Origin: Synergistaceae bacterium
GTDB lineage: Bacteria; Synergistota; Synergistia; Synergistales; Aminobacteriaceae
Direction: 5' to 3'
NCBI GenBank assembly: GCA_018436725.1
Contig: JAHDKT010000053.1
Coordinates: forward strand, 1-64,000
Length of the DNA: 64,000 nt
Position 1 is the first letter of the stretch. Every line of letters begins with the position of its first letter. Both the position numbers and the translations under genes were made by a program. This document shows positions 40,616 to 49,570 of this stretch, one piece after another. The notes beneath the pieces were generated by a model. The model saw nothing but the letters and a program-made list of their open reading frames with translations. It did not search any database and was not told where the DNA came from.

Positions 40616-41974
40616 TCAGCGGCTTTTCAGCAGCGGCTTCACCGCGTTGCGGATGTCGGTCGAGTCGCGCCCGATTGCGTTCGCGGCGTCGCGCATCTTG
40701 ACGTTCGGATCGGTGTCCGCGGGCCATCCCGCCTTTTCGAGGATGGCGGCGACTTCAAGCCCGTACCCCGACGCTACCTCCGCGAGCGAGAAGCTCCCCT
40801 TCAGCTCGTCCGGGTTCGACGGCACGACGGCCTTCGGCTCGGAGGCCTTGGCGGGGTTGGCTGTGAAGTACGCCTTGAGCTGCTCCTTGAGTTCCTCGTC
40901 GTTCACGCCCTCCATCCGCTTGAGGGAAACGTTCGTCGGCGAGTCGGCGGGCAGCCCCGCGATCTCCAGGATTTTCGCAGGCGGAAGCTTCACCTGCGCA
41001 GCCACCTGTTCGATGTTCATCCATCCGAAAATACCGTCAACAGGGTCATTGAGCGCCTCGACCGACGTGGAGGCGAACGTCCGCCAGTATCCCGTAACCT
41101 TCGCCGTACCGTAGGCCGCGAAGTAGAGCCCCACGCCGAGCAGCCCGACCGCGAGCGCCGACAAGACCTTCTTTCCCGCCGCGGAGAACCGAAGCGTTTT
41201 TTCGACGGGGCAGCTCTCGGTGCAGCGACCGCAGGCGATGCAGTCGGCATCCGTCACCTTTTCAAGCGCCATGGGCGTGATCCCCATAGGGCACGACCGG
41301 TCGCACTTGGAGCAGGAGATGCAGGTCTCTTTGGTGCGCCGCACCTTGGTCAGGCTGAACTTCTGCAGGATACCGAGCGCGGCGCCCAGAGGGCAGAGAT
41401 AGCGGCACCAGAAACGCTCGATAAAGAGCCCCGCGCCGATGACGACGAAGAAGAGCACGACGTACCCCCACGGCGAAGCCACCATCTCCTCCCAGCCGGA
41501 GGCAAGGTGCATCCACGAGACCCACGGATCGTACGAGCGCCAGGCGAGCGTACCCCATGTCCACGTGAAGTAGAGGATGACGGCGAGGACGGCGTATTTC
41601 ACCATCTTTAATGCGCGGTCCAGGGCGGGCGGAAGCTCCCGTCGCCGTATTCCGAGTTTTTTGGCCGCGAGGTTGCAGAACTCGCCGATGCTCCCCAGAG
41701 GACAGATCCACCCGCAGAAGACCCTGCCGACCAGCAGCGTGATGCCCGCCACGGCGATGAAGAGGATCAGCGAGCTGGGGGCGACGCGGCGGAGCCAGGC
41801 GCCCGACGTCAGGTAGCTGTAGATGCTTTCAAGACCTCCCAGAGGGCAGAGAGAATCCACCGTAGGTATTCCCTCGGGGCCTCCTCCCAATGTTTGGTGC
41901 TGATACCCCACCCAACTGATATACGCCAGAAACCCGAACATGACGCCGTACCGGACGCGCTTCCATGTAAACAA
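40616..41974 (-). CDS. NapH-like membrane polyferredoxin
   Basis: About 452 residues. Membrane helices carry two CxxxCP motifs (FCGWICPLGS, WCRYLCPLGA); two 4Fe-4S clusters follow (CISCSKCDRSCP, CIACGRCTESCP). The C-terminal ~150 residues contain two repeated helical domains, each beginning near GxxLxxxAxxxGL, of unknown role. Such proteins pass electrons between quinone or ferredoxin pools and periplasmic reductases. I prefer the TTG at 41974 (GGGGA eight bases upstream); ATG at 42025 would add 17 residues and lacks a ribosome site. Confidence 0.82.
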   Translation of the reverse strand: MFTWKRVRYGVMFGFLAYISWVGYQHQTLGGGPEGIPTVDSLCPLGGLESIYSYLTSGAWLRRVAPSSLILFIAVAGITLLVGRVFCGWICPLGSIGEFCNLAAKKLGIRRRELPPALDRALKMVKYAVLAVILYFTWTWGTLAWRSYDPWVSWMHLASGWEEMVASPWGYVVLFFVVIGAGLFIERFWCRYLCPLGAALGILQKFSLTKVRRTKETCISCSKCDRSCPMGITPMALEKVTDADCIACGRCTESCPVEKTLRFSAAGKKVLSALAVGLLGVGLYFAAYGTAKVTGYWRTFASTSVEALNDPVDGIFGWMNIEQVAAQVKLPPAKILEIAGLPADSPTNVSLKRMEGVNDEELKEQLKAYFTANPAKASEPKAVVPSNPDELKGSFSLAEVASGYGLEVAAILEKAGWPADTDPNVKMRDAANAIGRDSTDIRNAVKPLLKSR

Positions 41975-42226
41975 AACAGATCGTCCCCTTTCATCGGAAA
42001 TTTGCGTAAGAATAGCACGCTCCATTTTCTGTCGTCATTGTCGTTTCATACACCGGCCGGGTACGCCGAATGGCGGATGTCTCCGCTCCGCATCGCCTGC
42101 GAAGTCGGCTCGTTTTCCTGCGTGAGAACGTGAAACAGGGGGAGGAAGTGAATCCGAGCGCGTTTTCTTGTATAATCATTCGGGATTGTTCCGGGAAAAT
42201 ATGTCCAGGAAGGGGGAACAGAGAGA

Positions 42227-42814
42227 ATGATCGATATCGGTATTTTTGTCTTTCCGGAAGTGGAGGAGCTGGACTTCGTCGGGCCTTTCGAGGTCTTCTC
42301 CGCCGCGAACAGCGTGGCGCCGGGGAGCGTCTCCGTGAAGCTCGTAGCCTTCGAGGACGGGCCTCTGACCGCTGCGAACGGTATGCGTTTCCTCCCCGAC
42401 ATCACGCCGGAAAGGAGTTCTCAGGAGGTTCTCGTCATCCCGGGAGGACAGGGCAGGCGTGTCGCCATGCGCGACCCTCGGGTGAAGCGCTTCGTCGCCG
42501 AGCAGTACGAGCGGGTGAAGTTTTTGGCGACGGTGTGCACCGGCGCTTTTATCGCGGCGGAGGCCGGGTTGCTGCGCAACATGGCGGCCACGACCCATCA
42601 TCAGTATTTCGATGAACTGGACGCCTATCCCGGCGTGAAGGTCGTCCGGCGGAGGGTTGTGAAGCACGGCAGGATACTGACCGCGGGAGGCGTCAGCTCC
42701 GGCATCGAACTCTCGTTGTGCATCCTCGCGCTCCTTTTCGGCGGCGATCTCGCCAAGGCTGCCGCGGACTATGTCGAGTACCCGTTCCGGTCCGACATGT
42801 GCGTCGAATATTAG
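42227..42814 (+). CDS. DJ-1/PfpI family protein
   Basis: 195 residues. The nucleophile-elbow cysteine is Cys104 in [15 protein letters not shown], with the partner acid in the [10 protein letters not shown] region and the family ending [14 protein letters not shown]. This subgroup (isonitrile-hydratase/AraC N-domain-like) is distinct from PfpI proteases. It ends 13 bp before the phosphoglucomutase gene, so cotranscription is likely. A TATAAT at 42171-42176 may be its promoter. Physiological role unknown. Confidence 0.85.
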   Translation: MIDIGIFVFPEVEELDFVGPFEVFSAANSVAPGSVSVKLVAFEDGPLTAANGMRFLPDITPERSSQEVLVIPGGQGRRVAMRDPRVKRFVAEQYERVKFLATVCTGAFIAAEAGLLRNMAATTHHQYFDELDAYPGVKVVRRRVVKHGRILTAGGVSSGIELSLCILALLFGGDLAKAAADYVEYPFRSDMCVEY

Positions 42815-42827
42815 GGAGGGACAGGCA

Positions 42828-44480
42828 ATGAGCGTATCGCCGATGGCCGGTAAGCGGCCGGATCATACGATGTTGACGAACATTCCGGGACTGGTCGCGT
42901 CCTACTATACCTTCCATCCGGACCCCGAAGATCCCCGGCAGCTTGTCGCGTTCGGCACGTCGGGGCACAGAGGTTCCTCGCTGAAAGGCTCCTTCAACGA
43001 GGAGCACATTCTGGCGGTCAGCGGCGCGATCGTCGAGTACAGAAAAAGCGCCGGTATTACGGGGCCGCTCTTCGTCGGTATGGACACCCACGCCCTCTCC
43101 GAGCCCGCGTTCCGCACGGCTGTGGAGGTCTTCGCAGCGGCGGGCGTGCAGACGGTGATCCAGAAGGGGTTCGGGTATACGCCGACGCCGGTGATATCCC
43201 GCGCCATTCTCCAGTGGAACAGGGGGAGGGCCGATGGTCTCGCCGACGGGGTGGTCATCACCCCGTCGCACAATCCGCCGGAGGACGGCGGTTTCAAGTA
43301 CAATCCTCCCTCGGGCGGTCCGGCGGATCCGGCGATGACGGACGCCATCCAGAAGCGGGCCAACGAGCTGCTCCGCTCCGGGGTTGCTTCCGTGGGGAGG
43401 ATTCCGTTTGAAAGAGCGCTCTCCGCCCCCTGCGTCCGCGAGGAGGACTATGTTGCGCCCTACGTGGACGATCTCGCCTCCGTCGTCGATATGGACGCCA
43501 TCGCACGCTCCGGGATACGCATCGGCGCGGACCCTATGGGCGGTTCGGGCGTGGCCTACTGGGGCGCGATCGCCGAAAGGTACGGACTCGACCTCGAAGT
43601 TGTGAACCCCGCAGTCGACCCGACGTTCTCCTTCATGTCCGTGGACTGGGACGGCAAGATCAGGATGGACTGTTCCTCGCCCTATGCCATGGCCGGACTG
43701 GTGAAGCTGAAAGATACGTACGACATCGCCTGGGGGAACGACTCGGACTTCGACAGGCACGGTATCGTCGTCCCGGACAGGGGGCTTCTCCCTCCAAACG
43801 CCTATCTGGCGGCGGCCGTGGAGTATCTCTTCACGCACAGGCCCGGATGGAGCGCGGACGCGGCCGTCGGGAAAACGCTCGTCTCCAGCTCTCTGATCGA
43901 CAGGGTTGCGCGGGAGGCCGGACGGAAGTGCGTCGAGGTGCCCGTGGGGTTCAAGTGGTTTGTCGAGGGGCTGCTGGACGGCTCGCTGGGCTTCGGCGGC
44001 GAGGAGAGCGCCGGGGCGTCCTTCCTCCGCAGGGACGGGACGGTCTGGAGCACCGACAAAGACGGCATCATCCTCAACCTTCTTGCCGCGGAGATGCTCG
44101 CCGTCACCGGGGAGCACCCGGGGAAGCGCTACGACGCGATCACGGCCCGTCTGGGGGCGCCCTTTTACGCACGTATCGACGCCCCTGCGTCGGCGGATCG
44201 GAAGAAGCTGCTCAAGACGCTCTCCCCCGACGACGTCAAGGCGTCGTCGCTCGCCGGGGAGCGGATCACGGCCCGTCTGACCGCCGCTCCGGGAAACGGG
44301 GCGCCCATAGGCGGGCTCAAGGTGACGTCGGAAAACGGCTGGTTCGCCGCCCGTCCGTCGGGAACCGAGGACGTGTACAAAATTTACGCGGAGAGCTTCC
44401 TGAGCGCCGAACACCTCGCACGCATCCAGAGCGAGGCGCGCAAGATGGTGGACGACGTCTTCGAAGCGGCGGGCGTCTGA
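42828..44480 (+). CDS. pgm: Alpha-D-phosphohexomutase (phosphoglucomutase)
   Basis: 550 residues, the length of alpha-D-glucose-specific phosphoglucomutase. [20 protein letters not shown], phosphoserine loop [19 protein letters not shown], metal-binding DSDFDRHG, sugar-binding GGEESAG, and phosphate-binding [15 protein letters not shown] are all present. It interconverts glucose 1- and 6-phosphate. ATG at 42828 follows GGAGGGACAG; an earlier in-frame start overlaps the previous gene and lacks a ribosome site. Confidence 0.94.
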   Translation: MSVSPMAGKRPDHTMLTNIPGLVASYYTFHPDPEDPRQLVAFGTSGHRGSSLKGSFNEEHILAVSGAIVEYRKSAGITGPLFVGMDTHALSEPAFRTAVEVFAAAGVQTVIQKGFGYTPTPVISRAILQWNRGRADGLADGVVITPSHNPPEDGGFKYNPPSGGPADPAMTDAIQKRANELLRSGVASVGRIPFERALSAPCVREEDYVAPYVDDLASVVDMDAIARSGIRIGADPMGGSGVAYWGAIAERYGLDLEVVNPAVDPTFSFMSVDWDGKIRMDCSSPYAMAGLVKLKDTYDIAWGNDSDFDRHGIVVPDRGLLPPNAYLAAAVEYLFTHRPGWSADAAVGKTLVSSSLIDRVAREAGRKCVEVPVGFKWFVEGLLDGSLGFGGEESAGASFLRRDGTVWSTDKDGIILNLLAAEMLAVTGEHPGKRYDAITARLGAPFYARIDAPASADRKKLLKTLSPDDVKASSLAGERITARLTAAPGNGAPIGGLKVTSENGWFAARPSGTEDVYKIYAESFLSAEHLARIQSEARKMVDDVFEAAGV

Positions 44481-44507
44481 AGCGACTCGCTCCGGCCGAA
44501 AAGAGGA

Positions 44508-44538
44508 GGGCCTCCGCGCTTTTCCCGCCCGGAGGCCC
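44508..44538. terminator. Hairpin between convergent genes
   Basis: GGGCCTCCG (44508-44516) pairs exactly with CGGAGGCCC (44530-44538). The pyrimidine-rich TCCTCTTTT on the minus strand makes it the likelier terminator for the small gene at 44566. Confidence 0.6.
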
Positions 44539-44565
44539 GTTTCATGCGCACGCTTCGTTCCGTTG

Positions 44566-44778
44566 CTACGCCAGGGTGTCGACTCCTTCAGCGTGGACGT
44601 GTCCTTGCTCTCCGGCGTCGTCGGACGCATACCCGGCTTTGCGCAGATAGTCGTCGAAACTCCGTCTTTCTCCGTCTTTTCTCGGGCGCTCCTTCGTCGC
44701 CTTTCCAGTGACCCGCCCTCCCTGGGCCGCGATAACCGAAAGAACCGGAGACGCCTCGATACCTCTGTATTTTTGCAT
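44566..44778 (-). CDS. Small hypothetical protein
   Basis: 70 residues, very hydrophilic and basic in the middle (TGKATKERPRKDGERRSFDD), without cysteines or membrane helix. The start MQKYRGIEASPVLSVIAAQG is preceded by GGGGGGAG at ideal spacing, and a hairpin terminator follows the stop, which supports a real gene. I do not recognise the family. Confidence 0.55.
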   Translation of the reverse strand: MQKYRGIEASPVLSVIAAQGGRVTGKATKERPRKDGERRSFDDYLRKAGYASDDAGEQGHVHAEGVDTLA

Positions 44779-44862
44779 GGCGCTCCCCCCTTATACATTT
44801 ATATCGGCGTTGTGCGAAGAGTACGTTAATTCGGTTGCTTCCTACGCGCCCGGGGGAAGAGT

Positions 44863-44891
44863 AAAAAAGCGGCCCGAGAGGCCGCTTTTTT
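44863..44891. terminator. Bidirectional intrinsic terminator
   Basis: AAAAAAGCGGCC (44863-44874) pairs with GGCCGCTTTTTT (44880-44891) over a 5-base loop. On the minus strand it ends the short transcript from the gene at 44968. Confidence 0.88.
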
Positions 44892-44967
44892 GAGAATGTC
44901 GAGAAAAAACGCGATGAAAAAAGAAAAGGATGAAAAAAATCGATCAAGAGTGTCGTGTGGAGAAAAA

Positions 44968-45069
44968 CTACGCTTCGTCGCTTTTGCGGGCCATACGCTT
45001 TTTCATAACGAGCATGACGACGCCGATCACGGCCATGATTCCAAGCCAAATAACAGTGGCGGTGTTCAT
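44968..45069 (-). CDS. 33-residue single-pass membrane peptide
   Basis: A 33-codon frame (MNTATVIWLGIMAVIGVVML, then VMKKRMARKSDEA). AGGAGG precedes ATG at good spacing. One hydrophobic helix with a positively charged C-terminal tail predicts N-out/C-in insertion. It is isolated between a strong promoter (45205-45233) and an intrinsic terminator (44863-44891), the layout of an independent small gene. Size resembles accessory subunits of membrane transporters or type I toxins; no partner gene adjoins it. Confidence 0.65.
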   Translation of the reverse strand: MNTATVIWLGIMAVIGVVMLVMKKRMARKSDEA

Positions 45070-45204
45070 ACGTAACACCTCCTTTTCTCTGGACTTTGGA
45101 AGTACGGAAGTTCAAAGCTCAACCCCGGAAACCCGCGCGGACGAACGAGGCTGCGTGAGTGAAAAAAGAGTCGGAGAACTGCATCTATGCTTCGTTCTTA
45201 AACT

Positions 45205-45233
45205 AACATAATTGGCGAGGTAATTCAAGTCAA
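45205..45233 (-). promoter_or_regulatory. Sigma-70 promoter of the 33-residue peptide gene
   Basis: Minus strand: TTGACT (45228-45233), 17 bases, TATGTT (45205-45210), with an AT-rich stretch upstream (45234-45310) that could act as an UP element. The 5' leader is ~130 bases. No gene is seen in 45070-45388. Confidence 0.65.
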
Positions 45234-45388
45234 AATGATGAATTTAGTCAATTTACTCTTTTTACTCTTCAGATATATATCAAAAGTGAAATTTGCATAT
45301 TTGGGGTATGATTAGACTTCGAAATGCCTTCCCGTCCGAAATGAGAATGCATCGGGGCCATCGACAGATTGCGCCGTAGCTCGGGGCA

Positions 45389-46657
45389 TCAGGACGGTTT
45401 GAGACGGCGCCTTCCGTGCCCTGCGGGTGTGCTGCGGGGATACGCAGCCGGACGGCTTCTCCGGAGGCGGATGCTCCTGAGCATGATCTCCGCCCCGAGC
45501 GCGATATCGTTAAGCGACGCGTTTTCGGCGGCGTTGTGGCTGACGCCTTCGTCGCAGGGAATGAAGAGCATTCCGGTAGGCACAAGAGGCGCGATCTTCA
45601 TCGCGTCGTGCCCGGCGCCGCTCGCCATTCTCCGGAAGGAGACGCCCGCCGCTGAAGCGGCTTCGGAGAGGGACTCGATCATGGAGGGGGCCAGCGCGAC
45701 GGGATCCATGGAGGAAAGAGTCTCCGTCGCGCATGAAAGGCCCCGGGAAGCGCCGATGTCCGCAATGGCGCGCTGCACCCGTTCGACCGTCCTTCGGATG
45801 CTCTCCTTGTCTATGCCGCGGATATCGATACGAAGTTCGACGCTTCCGGGGACGACGTTGAGCGCATTCGGAACGACATTGGCCACCCCCACGGTGGCCA
45901 CCGTGGCGAAGCGTTTCTCTTCATGCCCAGCAGCCTCGGTCGCGAGGACGATCTCGGATGCCGCGCAGAGCGCGTCCTTCCGAAGATCCATCGGCGTCGC
46001 TCCCGAGTGATCCTGGCGGCCGAGTATCGTTACCTTCAGGCGCACCGGGGCTGCGATGGCGGTGACCACACCCAGAGGTTCCTTCGCCTCGAAGAGTACG
46101 CGCCCCTGTTCTATATGCAGCTCCATGAAGTCAAGCGCATTCTCAAGTCCGCACGCCCCCGGCGAATATCCCTTGCGTATCATCGCGTCGTACAGGCTTT
46201 CGCCCGAAAGCGCGCGCGCGTTCTTCAGGTGCGCGATGTTCACGCTTCCGGCGATGACGCCGCTCCCCGCCGTGGCCAGGCCGTAGAGGCTGGATTCCTC
46301 CGCGCGGAAGGCGGCGACGCGCACGGGGAGCGATTCGTCCAGGCTGCGAAGGTTTTCCATCACCAAAAGACCCGCGAGCACTCCCGCAACGCCGTCGAAC
46401 CGCCCTCCGCCGGGGACCGAATCCAGATGCGAGCCGATGATGTGGCACGGTTCCTTTTCCAGTCCGGGAAAGGAGAGAAACATGTTTCCCACGCAGTCTT
46501 CGGTTACGGAGAGGCCGATCTGCCGGGCGAATCCGGCCGTCGAGCGGAACATGAGATCTTCTTCGGCCGAGTAGGCCAGCCTGGTAACGCCGCCTTCGGG
46601 GAGCGCCCCGACGGGGGCGAGCGCCTGAAACCATTTTTTCAGAAGCGTTCTGTTCAT
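45389..46657 (-). CDS. M20-family amidase/hydantoinase-carbamoylase-type hydrolase
   Basis: 422 residues. Zinc ligands and catalytic acid are visible in IIGSHLDSVPGGGRFDG, AFRAEESSLYGLATAGSG and DFMELHIEQGRVLF; the dimerisation domain includes GRQDHSGATPMDLRKDAL, and SGAGHDA holds the last conserved His. This is the allantoate amidohydrolase / N-carbamoyl-L-amino-acid hydrolase subgroup. ATG at 46657 follows GAGGTGA. It probably frees amino acids from carbamoyl or ureido derivatives; exact substrate undetermined. Confidence 0.87.
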   Translation of the reverse strand: MNRTLLKKWFQALAPVGALPEGGVTRLAYSAEEDLMFRSTAGFARQIGLSVTEDCVGNMFLSFPGLEKEPCHIIGSHLDSVPGGGRFDGVAGVLAGLLVMENLRSLDESLPVRVAAFRAEESSLYGLATAGSGVIAGSVNIAHLKNARALSGESLYDAMIRKGYSPGACGLENALDFMELHIEQGRVLFEAKEPLGVVTAIAAPVRLKVTILGRQDHSGATPMDLRKDALCAASEIVLATEAAGHEEKRFATVATVGVANVVPNALNVVPGSVELRIDIRGIDKESIRRTVERVQRAIADIGASRGLSCATETLSSMDPVALAPSMIESLSEAASAAGVSFRRMASGAGHDAMKIAPLVPTGMLFIPCDEGVSHNAAENASLNDIALGAEIMLRSIRLRRSRPAAYPRSTPAGHGRRRLKPS

Positions 46658-46719
46658 GGGGTCACCTCGTCCTTGAAACGGTCGAAAGTTCTTGAAAATC
46701 TTTACTTCGCGCCTCCTCT

Positions 46720-46735
46720 GTGATAAAGTTATCAC
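46720..46735. promoter_or_regulatory. Perfect 7-2-7 palindrome, probable operator
   Basis: GTGATAA-AG-TTATCAC lies in the divergent region between the M20 hydrolase and the desulfoferrodoxin-like gene. The half-site resembles FNR/CRP or Rex sites but the spacing matches none exactly. Confidence 0.5.
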
Positions 46736-46780
46736 GTTGTAGCGTTTCAAAATATTCAACAAAAGGGAGTGTGAGGTACA

Positions 46781-47134
46781 GTGAAAAAAGTAATGATCTG
46801 CTTTCTCCTTGGGATTTTCGCGGTTCTCGCCGTAGCCGGCGGCGGCATGGCGCATCCTCCGTCCGATCTTGTGCTGTCCTACGCCCGTGCCGACGGGATG
46901 CTGACGGTAAGCGCGTCGCATTCCGTGCCGGACGGAAAAAGACATTATATCGAAAAATTCACGGTCTCGGTAGACGGGCAGAAATATTACGAGCTTGACG
47001 TCGGATTTCAGGTCGACAACAAAGAGGCGCTTGCCGTCTTCCATGTAGGCGATCTGAAAGCGGGTGCGGTCGTCGAGGTGTATGCGAAGTGCAACCGCGC
47101 CGGAGACATGAAAAAAACGCTTACCGTCGAGTAA
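46781..47134 (+). CDS. Secreted desulfoferrodoxin-like (SORL) domain protein
   Basis: 117 residues. A signal peptide (MKKVMICFLLGIFAVLAVAG, cleavage near MAH) precedes a domain with superoxide-reductase order: HPPSDLVLSY, ASHSVPDGKRHYIEKFTV and a closing KCNRAG. In functional reductases the last motif is CNxHG, the Cys and His binding iron; here Cys104 is kept but the His position is Ala107, so normal catalysis is doubtful. GTG start after GAGG. The ABC ATPase gene begins 30 bp later, suggesting one operon. Confidence 0.55.
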   Translation: MKKVMICFLLGIFAVLAVAGGGMAHPPSDLVLSYARADGMLTVSASHSVPDGKRHYIEKFTVSVDGQKYYELDVGFQVDNKEALAVFHVGDLKAGAVVEVYAKCNRAGDMKKTLTVE

Positions 47135-47164
47135 CCTCCCGCCAAGGAGCGGAAGAGAGGCGGA

Positions 47165-48157
47165 ATGGGCGACTACGTGGATGCCCGGACGAACGCGGGG
47201 CGAAAGACGGACATCGAGGCGCGCGGTCTGGTGAAACGTTTCGGCGGCGTGGAAGCGGTGCGCGGTATCGATTTCGACGTTTTCGAAGGAGAATTCTTCG
47301 GTTTCCTCGGCCCGAACGGAGCGGGGAAGACGACGACGATCAACATGTTCACAGGGCTGACGCGCCCGGACGAAGGGACGATCCGCATCGGCGGAACGGA
47401 CTGTACGAAGGACCCGCGTGCGGCCGGGCGCCTGATCGGTGTCGTACCGGACGAAAGCAATCTTTATCCCGAGCTGACCGGCTTCGAGAATCTGACGTTC
47501 TGCGCGTCGCTCTACGGAATGCGCAGAAGGGAGCGAAGAGACCGGGCAGCCGAGCTTTTGGGCGTGTTCGGACTGGGCAAGGCGGGGGACGGAAAGTTCG
47601 GAGCCTACTCCAAGGGGATGAAACGGAAGCTGACGATAGCCGCGGGGATCGTCCACCGTCCGCGTATTCTCTTTCTGGACGAGCCCACCACCGGCATCGA
47701 TGTCGCAAGCGCCGGGCAGATACGCCGTCTGCTCGCCGATCTTCACCGGGAGGGGACGACGATTTTCCTGGCAACGCATTATATCGAAGAGGCGGAGCGC
47801 CTGTGCGACAGAATCGCCTTTCTGGTGCAGGGAAGGGTAGAGCGTATCGACACGGTCGAGAGGCTGCTGCAGCCGCTACGCGAGAAGCACGTTGTCCGGA
47901 TCTCCTGCTCGTCCGTTTTGGACGACGTCCGACGCGCGCTCTCCGAGAACTTTCCCGAGGTTTCCTTCGCCTGTCTGGAGGTAGGGAGGATCCGCGCGGA
48001 AAGCGAGGGGCCGCTCCCTGTCGGCTCGCTTGTTCGTTTTCTTGAGGAGAACGAAGTGGAGGTTTTTGAAGCGGTGCGGGAACGACCTTCTCTCGAAGAG
48101 GTCTTCGTGCGCGTCACCGGCATAGAGGCCGGGGCGATGCGCGCCCCGCGTTCCTAA
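47165..48157 (+). CDS. ABC-2-type transporter ATP-binding protein without adjacent permease
   Basis: 330 residues: GPNGAGKTTTINMFTGLTRP, YSKGMKRKLTIAAGI, RILFLDEPTTGID and H-loop THYIEEAE are canonical, and the C-terminal ~110 residues match the extension of NosF/CcmA-like drug or Cu exporters. It follows the secreted SORL-like protein. No membrane partner gene follows: an intrinsic terminator lies 21 bp after the stop and the next gene is on the other strand, so the permease must be elsewhere or lost. Confidence 0.85.
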   Translation: MGDYVDARTNAGRKTDIEARGLVKRFGGVEAVRGIDFDVFEGEFFGFLGPNGAGKTTTINMFTGLTRPDEGTIRIGGTDCTKDPRAAGRLIGVVPDESNLYPELTGFENLTFCASLYGMRRRERRDRAAELLGVFGLGKAGDGKFGAYSKGMKRKLTIAAGIVHRPRILFLDEPTTGIDVASAGQIRRLLADLHREGTTIFLATHYIEEAERLCDRIAFLVQGRVERIDTVERLLQPLREKHVVRISCSSVLDDVRRALSENFPEVSFACLEVGRIRAESEGPLPVGSLVRFLEENEVEVFEAVRERPSLEEVFVRVTGIEAGAMRAPRS

Positions 48158-48177
48158 GCTTTTTTGCGGTTTCCAAG

Positions 48178-48211
48178 AAAAAAGACGTCCGGAGAACGGA
48201 CGTCTTTTTTT
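48178..48211. terminator. Bidirectional intrinsic terminator
   Basis: AAAAAAGACGTCCG (48178-48191) pairs with CGGACGTCTTTTTT over a 5-base loop; serves the ABC ATPase gene and the convergent metalloprotease gene. Confidence 0.9.
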
Positions 48212-48229
48212 GCGTGTTGTTTTATTTCG

Positions 48230-48955
48230 TTATGCCGACATGGCAAAGTCGCCCCACCTGTCGAAGTCGGAAGCGCTCTTCTCGCCGGAGTAGGCCTTCT
48301 CCGCCTCCTGTTTCGCCAGCTCGGAACGGGCGCGCATCTGGGCTGCGGAGGCTGCGGCCGCGACCTGAATGTCCTGCGGGGAGGGGGAGCCGGGGGCCAG
48401 CGCAGCACGCTTCACCTGCTCCATTATCTGGATGGTCTCCTCGGGAGTTCTCCCCTCCGGAGCGGAGATGGAAACTTCGCCGCCGACGATATACCGGGAA
48501 CCGTCCGGCGCGGTGGCGTAGGTATAGGAGACCGGTCCGGCGTACTGCCCGCCGACCGCCTTGTGCGCCGCTTCGTGCGCGATGACGTCGCGCTCGATCG
48601 ACTTCATCTTCGCGCGACTCTCGTCGGTGAGTTCGACCCGGTCGCCGTTTGTTCTGGATGGTTCTTTGCCTTTTACGGCGGATCTCCTTGAGGAACTCCC
48701 CTCCGGGGATTTGCCGGAGAGTTCGTCCTCTTTTTCCTTGTAGGTGACGGTGGCCCCGGTGATGTAGCGTCTGCCGTCGGGGCCTATCTCGTAATGGTAG
48801 ACGGTGGAGGTGACGTCGCCCTGGTTCCGGATGGCCATCTCCTGCCGCATGACTTCACGCTCGGCGCGCTGCAGGCCTTCGCGCTGCGTTCTGTTCGCAG
48901 GCGGAACGACCGTTTTGATAGCGTTCACCGGCATCACTGCGGAAATTCCGGACAT
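48230..48955 (-). CDS. SprA-related putative metalloprotease
   Basis: 241 residues. The zinc-binding HExxH-type motif is DVIAHEAAHKAVGGQYAGPV, followed by the family's repeated glycine-turn segment TYATAPDGSRYIVGGEVSI; a similar segment (YEIGPDGRRYITGATVTY) occurs earlier. Low-complexity charged linkers join the parts. This matches the SprA-related family (CJM1_0395-type putative metalloproteases) of diderm bacteria. No signal peptide. GGAGG precedes ATG. Substrate unknown. Confidence 0.8.
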   Translation of the reverse strand: MSGISAVMPVNAIKTVVPPANRTQREGLQRAEREVMRQEMAIRNQGDVTSTVYHYEIGPDGRRYITGATVTYKEKEDELSGKSPEGSSSRRSAVKGKEPSRTNGDRVELTDESRAKMKSIERDVIAHEAAHKAVGGQYAGPVSYTYATAPDGSRYIVGGEVSISAPEGRTPEETIQIMEQVKRAALAPGSPSPQDIQVAAAASAAQMRARSELAKQEAEKAYSGEKSASDFDRWGDFAMSA

Positions 48956-49009
48956 GACCGTCTCCTCCCTTCAAAAAAACTATCTATTCAGCGTATTATA
49001 GCACGCCCT

Positions 49010-49405
49010 TCATTTTTGTACATCGGGCGGGACGGCCGGGCAGTACTTCGAAAGCATCGCCTCCGCTTTCTCTCCGGAAAACGGTTTCGCGAGAAAATCC
49101 GTCATTCCCGAGGTTCGGCAGTGTTCCCGCTCTTCGGGCAGATCGCTGCCCGATATCGCGATTATAGGGAGCGACGAGTTCGCCGTTCCCGCGCCCGAGC
49201 GCCGTATGAGCGCAACAGCCTCGCATCCGTTCATATCCGGCATGTGCAGGTCCATGAAAACGGCGTCGTACTCCTCGCGTCGCAGCGCATCGAAGGCCTC
49301 GGCGGCCGATGCGGCTCCGTGCGGTTCGTATCCAAGATTTTTCAGAACAAACAGCGCCAGTTTGCGACTGACCGCGCTGTCGTCCACGACAAGAATTCGC
49401 TTCAC
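49010..49405 (-). CDS. Stand-alone response-regulator receiver domain
   Basis: 131 residues comprising only a CheY-like receiver: ILVVDDSAVSRK acidic pocket, phosphoacceptor Asp in DAVFMDLHMPDMNG, switch Ser/Thr in IIAISGSD and the conserved Lys in FLAKPFSG. No output domain, so it works by protein contact or as a phosphorelay carrier; no histidine kinase is nearby. The GTG at 49405 has GGGGGA upstream; an earlier in-frame start adds an unlike prefix. Confidence 0.88.
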   Translation of the reverse strand: MKRILVVDDSAVSRKLALFVLKNLGYEPHGAASAAEAFDALRREEYDAVFMDLHMPDMNGCEAVALIRRSGAGTANSSLPIIAISGSDLPEEREHCRTSGMTDFLAKPFSGEKAEAMLSKYCPAVPPDVQK

Positions 49406-49570
49406 TGCTGGTCCCCCGACTTTCCGCCGAAAAGGCGCATCGTAACTTCGTTGTATTCTCCTGAGTGCACACAACGTGATGAAGAACAACAAGAGTATAA
49501 TACACTACAGGTCCGGAGGACGCCACGCGGACTGAAGATCTTTTCAATTTTCCGGAAAGAGGTGTTGGTT

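Noticed and set aside
42693-44798. 701-codon minus-strand frame opposite phosphoglucomutase
   Set aside because: Shadow of a well-supported plus-strand enzyme; no recognisable fold.
46658-47779. Minus-strand extension ahead of the M20 hydrolase
   Set aside because: It is antisense to the SORL-like and ABC ATPase genes; the hydrolase start at 46657 has its own ribosome site and family-like N-terminus.
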